Assembly: GCF_002080045.1 (NCBI RefSeq)
Contig: NZ_MUIN01000004.1
Coordinates: forward strand, 62,146 to 126,145
DNA: 64,000 nt
Direction: 5' to 3'
Source of the DNA: Pseudomonas sp. Bc-h
GTDB lineage: Bacteria; Pseudomonadota; Gammaproteobacteria; Pseudomonadales; Pseudomonadaceae
The number at the start of each line of letters is the position of its first letter. The first letter of the stretch is position 1. The translations under genes and the position numbers were made by a program. Below, one piece after another: positions 61,978 through 64,000 of this stretch. The notes under the pieces are model-generated. The model was not told where the DNA came from. It did no database searches and saw nothing but the letters and a program-made list of their open reading frames with translations.

Positions 61978-63291
61978 ATGAAAATCAAAGGCATCCGTTG
62001 GTGGATGGTCGCGCTGATTACCGGTGGCATGATCGTCAACTACCTCGCTCGCAACACCCTCTCCGTGGCCGCTCCGACCATGATGAGCGAGCTGAACATC
62101 TCGACCGAACAATACTCACACGTCGTCATCGCCTGGCAGATGGGCTATGCCTTCATGCAGCCAGTCGCCGGCTACGTGATCGACGCCATCGGCACAAAAA
62201 TCGGTTTCGCTGTTTTTGCGGTCGCCTGGTCGATTGCCTGCGCTTCGGCGGCCATGGCAACGGGATGGCAAAGCCTGGCATTTCTGCGCAGTCTGTTGGG
62301 CATCACTGAAGCGGCGGGCTTCCCCGCTGCGATCAAAGCAACCACTGAATGGTTTCCAGCCAAGGAACGTTCAGTCGCGATCGGCTGGTTCAACATTGGC
62401 TCGTCCATTGGCGCACTGCTGGCCCCACCCTTGGTCGTGTGGGCCATCCTGCACAGTGGCTGGGAAGTCGCCTTTATCATTGTTGGCGCGCTGGGACTGT
62501 TGTGGACGGCCGGCTGGCTGTTCTTTTACAAGCATCCACTCAATCAGCGCCTGCTCGGTGATGCCGAGCGCGACTACATCCTGGCCGGACAGGAATCCCA
62601 TCTGAAGGACGCCCCAAGCAAACGCGCCAGCTGGAAGAAGATCGTCGGTACACGCAACTTCTACGCAATCGCCTCTGCGCGCATGCTGTCGGAGCCGGCA
62701 TGGCAGACCTTCAACGCCTGGATCCCGCTGTACCTGATGACCGAACGACACATGAACATCAAGGAGATCGCGATGTTCGCCTGGCTGCCTTTTCTGGCAG
62801 CGGACATTGGCTGTGTGCTCGGTGGCTACCTGAGCCCGTTCTTCTACAAGCACTTCAAGGTGTCGCTACTGACCTCCCGCAAAATGGTCATGGTCCTTGG
62901 CTCACTGTGCATGATCGGCCCCGGCTGCATCGGCCTGGTCGACAGCCCCTATGTAGCGATCGCCTTGTTGTGTGCTGGCGGCTTTGCCCACCAGACGCTT
63001 TCCGGCGCGCTGTACGCCATTACCTCCGACTCGTTCGGCAAGAATGAGGTGGGCACCGCGACGGGTCTGGGCGGCATGTTCGGGTTCCTCGGTGCAGCGT
63101 TGTTCACACTGGTACTCGGGATCATGGTGACCAAGGTCGGATACAGCCCGCTGTTCGTGGCCTTGGCGGCGTTTGATATCGTCGCAGCCATCATCATCTG
63201 GTTCGTCACCAAACCGCTTGCCACGCCGGTCTCCACACAGTCGTCCGGCGATGCGTCGGCCGAGTCGGGAGGCGTCGTGCCGACGGCGTGA
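61978..63291 (+). CDS. MFS transporter, hexuronate/galactonate-type anion:cation symporter family
   Basis: A 437-residue inner-membrane carrier with twelve hydrophobic segments. The ACS-family pattern is visible: MIVNYLARNTLSVAAPTM in helix 1, QPVAGYVIDAIGTKIGF at the helix 2-3 loop, and GITEAAGFPAAIKATTEWFP after helix 4. ExuT-like proteins import glucuronate, galacturonate or related acids with protons. The start ATG 61978 gives the standard N-terminus; a GTG at 61969 is in frame. No sugar-acid enzymes are adjacent in the window. Confidence 0.88.
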   Translation: MKIKGIRWWMVALITGGMIVNYLARNTLSVAAPTMMSELNISTEQYSHVVIAWQMGYAFMQPVAGYVIDAIGTKIGFAVFAVAWSIACASAAMATGWQSLAFLRSLLGITEAAGFPAAIKATTEWFPAKERSVAIGWFNIGSSIGALLAPPLVVWAILHSGWEVAFIIVGALGLLWTAGWLFFYKHPLNQRLLGDAERDYILAGQESHLKDAPSKRASWKKIVGTRNFYAIASARMLSEPAWQTFNAWIPLYLMTERHMNIKEIAMFAWLPFLAADIGCVLGGYLSPFFYKHFKVSLLTSRKMVMVLGSLCMIGPGCIGLVDSPYVAIALLCAGGFAHQTLSGALYAITSDSFGKNEVGTATGLGGMFGFLGAALFTLVLGIMVTKVGYSPLFVALAAFDIVAAIIIWFVTKPLATPVSTQSSGDASAESGGVVPTA

Positions 63292-63318
63292 AACAGAGAG
63301 ACGATATTGCTTAGCGTT

Positions 63319-63344
63319 CAGGCCCTGACTAGTCTTAGGGCCTG
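63319..63344. repeat. Inverted repeat between the MFS and GST genes
   Basis: CAGGCCCT (63319-63326) / AGGGCCTG (63337-63344), exact arms and a 10-base spacer, 28 bases after the MFS stop. There is no T run; it could be a weak terminator or an operator for the GST gene. Confidence 0.4.
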
Positions 63345-63363
63345 TCCGAACAGAGGAATGTCC

Positions 63364-63993
63364 ATGTCTGCTCCCAGCATGACGCTGTATTACAACGCTG
63401 CGTCGCCGTTTGCGCGCAAAGTGCTGATTCTGCTTCACGAAACCGGACAGACAGGACGGGTCAGTCTCAAGCCGGTCAACGTCACACCGGTTAACCCTCA
63501 CACCGATCTGTGTCATGAAAATCCGGCCGGGAAGATTCCCGCGCTGTGCCTGGCAGATAACAACGTGATTCACGACAGCCGGGTGATTCTCGACTATCTG
63601 GACCGCCAGCACGTTGGCAATCCGCTGATCCCGAACGAGGGCTCGGCGCGCTGGAGACGCCTGACACTGGCCTCGCTGGCCGATGCCGTGCTCGATGCGG
63701 CGGTGTTGATCCGCTATGAAACCTTCCTGCGACCTGAAGAAAAGCGCTGGACGGAGTGGCTCGATAATCAGCACGAGAAAATCGCCCGCTCGCTGGCCTA
63801 CTTCGAGGCCGAGGCTGTCACCGAGCTGAGCTCACATTTCGACATCGCCTCGATCAGCCTGGCCAGCGCGCTGGGCTATCTGGACTTCCGCCAGCCCAAC
63901 CTCGGCTGGCGCAGCAGCTATCCGCGTCTGGCCAACTGGTACTACGAGGTCAGCCAGCGCCCGTCAATGCTGGAAACCCAACCGCCTGCGTGA
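63364..63993 (+). CDS. Glutathione S-transferase family protein
   Basis: A 209-residue cytosolic GST. The N-terminal thioredoxin-like domain has the Ser-type active site in YYNAASPFARKVLILLHE and the glutathione-binding NPAGKIPALCL plus DSRVILDYL. The helical domain follows to the end. ATG 63364 is chosen because AGAGGA is six bases upstream; ATG 63358 touches that SD. The stop is seven bases before the window edge. Substrate unknown. Confidence 0.92.
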   Translation: MSAPSMTLYYNAASPFARKVLILLHETGQTGRVSLKPVNVTPVNPHTDLCHENPAGKIPALCLADNNVIHDSRVILDYLDRQHVGNPLIPNEGSARWRRLTLASLADAVLDAAVLIRYETFLRPEEKRWTEWLDNQHEKIARSLAYFEAEAVTELSSHFDIASISLASALGYLDFRQPNLGWRSSYPRLANWYYEVSQRPSMLETQPPA

Positions 63994-64000
63994 CATCAGA

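Overview
The window is a stretch of Pseudomonas chromosome. Evidence: GC-rich coding with long antisense shadow frames, several families of pseudomonad REP-type inverted repeats, a pqqF-pqqABCDE cluster, davBA lysine catabolism, a bioBFHCD operon, and TonB-receptor surface signalling. From memory (not checked), gene order from the TonB receptor through glcB, the bio genes, the two acyl-CoA dehydrogenases and pqq to davBA runs parallel to P. putida KT2440 around PP_0350-PP_0384, read in the opposite sense. I cannot resolve the species; a fluorescens or syringae relative is plausible. No transposase, integrase, rRNA or CRISPR array is visible.

Layout. 1-2975: end of an EAL phosphodiesterase, a CAU tRNA (probably tRNA-Ile2), a FUSC membrane protein and a PPK2 kinase. 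3116-7235 (minus): a four-gene operon of transporter, DUF1537 kinase, PdxA2-type dehydrogenase and DeoR regulator, probably for D-threonate or a related acid sugar, with a palindromic operator upstream. 7432-10782: XRE-cupin regulator, divergent orphan solute-binding protein, class II aldolase, and an Lrp regulator. 11045-21346: davBA, then pqqF, pqqA, an internal terminator, pqqBCDE and an S9 peptidase. 21450-23661: Pmp3 peptide, a truncated active-site-less aminotransferase with a 38-residue upstream ORF, and a LysR gene. 23877-29147: two acyl-CoA dehydrogenases flanking a diguanylate cyclase; the second has two PsrA-like boxes upstream. 29503-36811: a small flagellar-like protein, a LuxR regulator, a polyamine-type ABC importer and an aminoaldehyde dehydrogenase. 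36898-41652 (minus): bioBFHCD. 41762-50933: comF, modE, phoX, srkA, rarD, gcvR and glcB. 50988-54335: a lone receiver domain, a cNMP/CBS/DUF294 protein and a DnaQ-like exonuclease. 54650-60109: fecI-fecR-receptor-PepSY reductase-small membrane protein, with a Fur-like box. 60391-61642: an orphan hcp followed by two tightly packed unknown genes that look like a type VI cargo and membrane immunity pair. 61978-63993: MFS carrier and GST.

Most of the window is conserved housekeeping and catabolic gene content. The parts I could not explain from known families are the hcp-linked pair (60893-61642), the dead-looking aminotransferase with its small partner ORF (21803-22617), the orphan binding protein (8436-9473), and several candidate operators found by eye. 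Short genes read directly from the sequence are pqqA, the Pmp3 peptide, the 38-residue ORF and the 63-residue PepSY partner.
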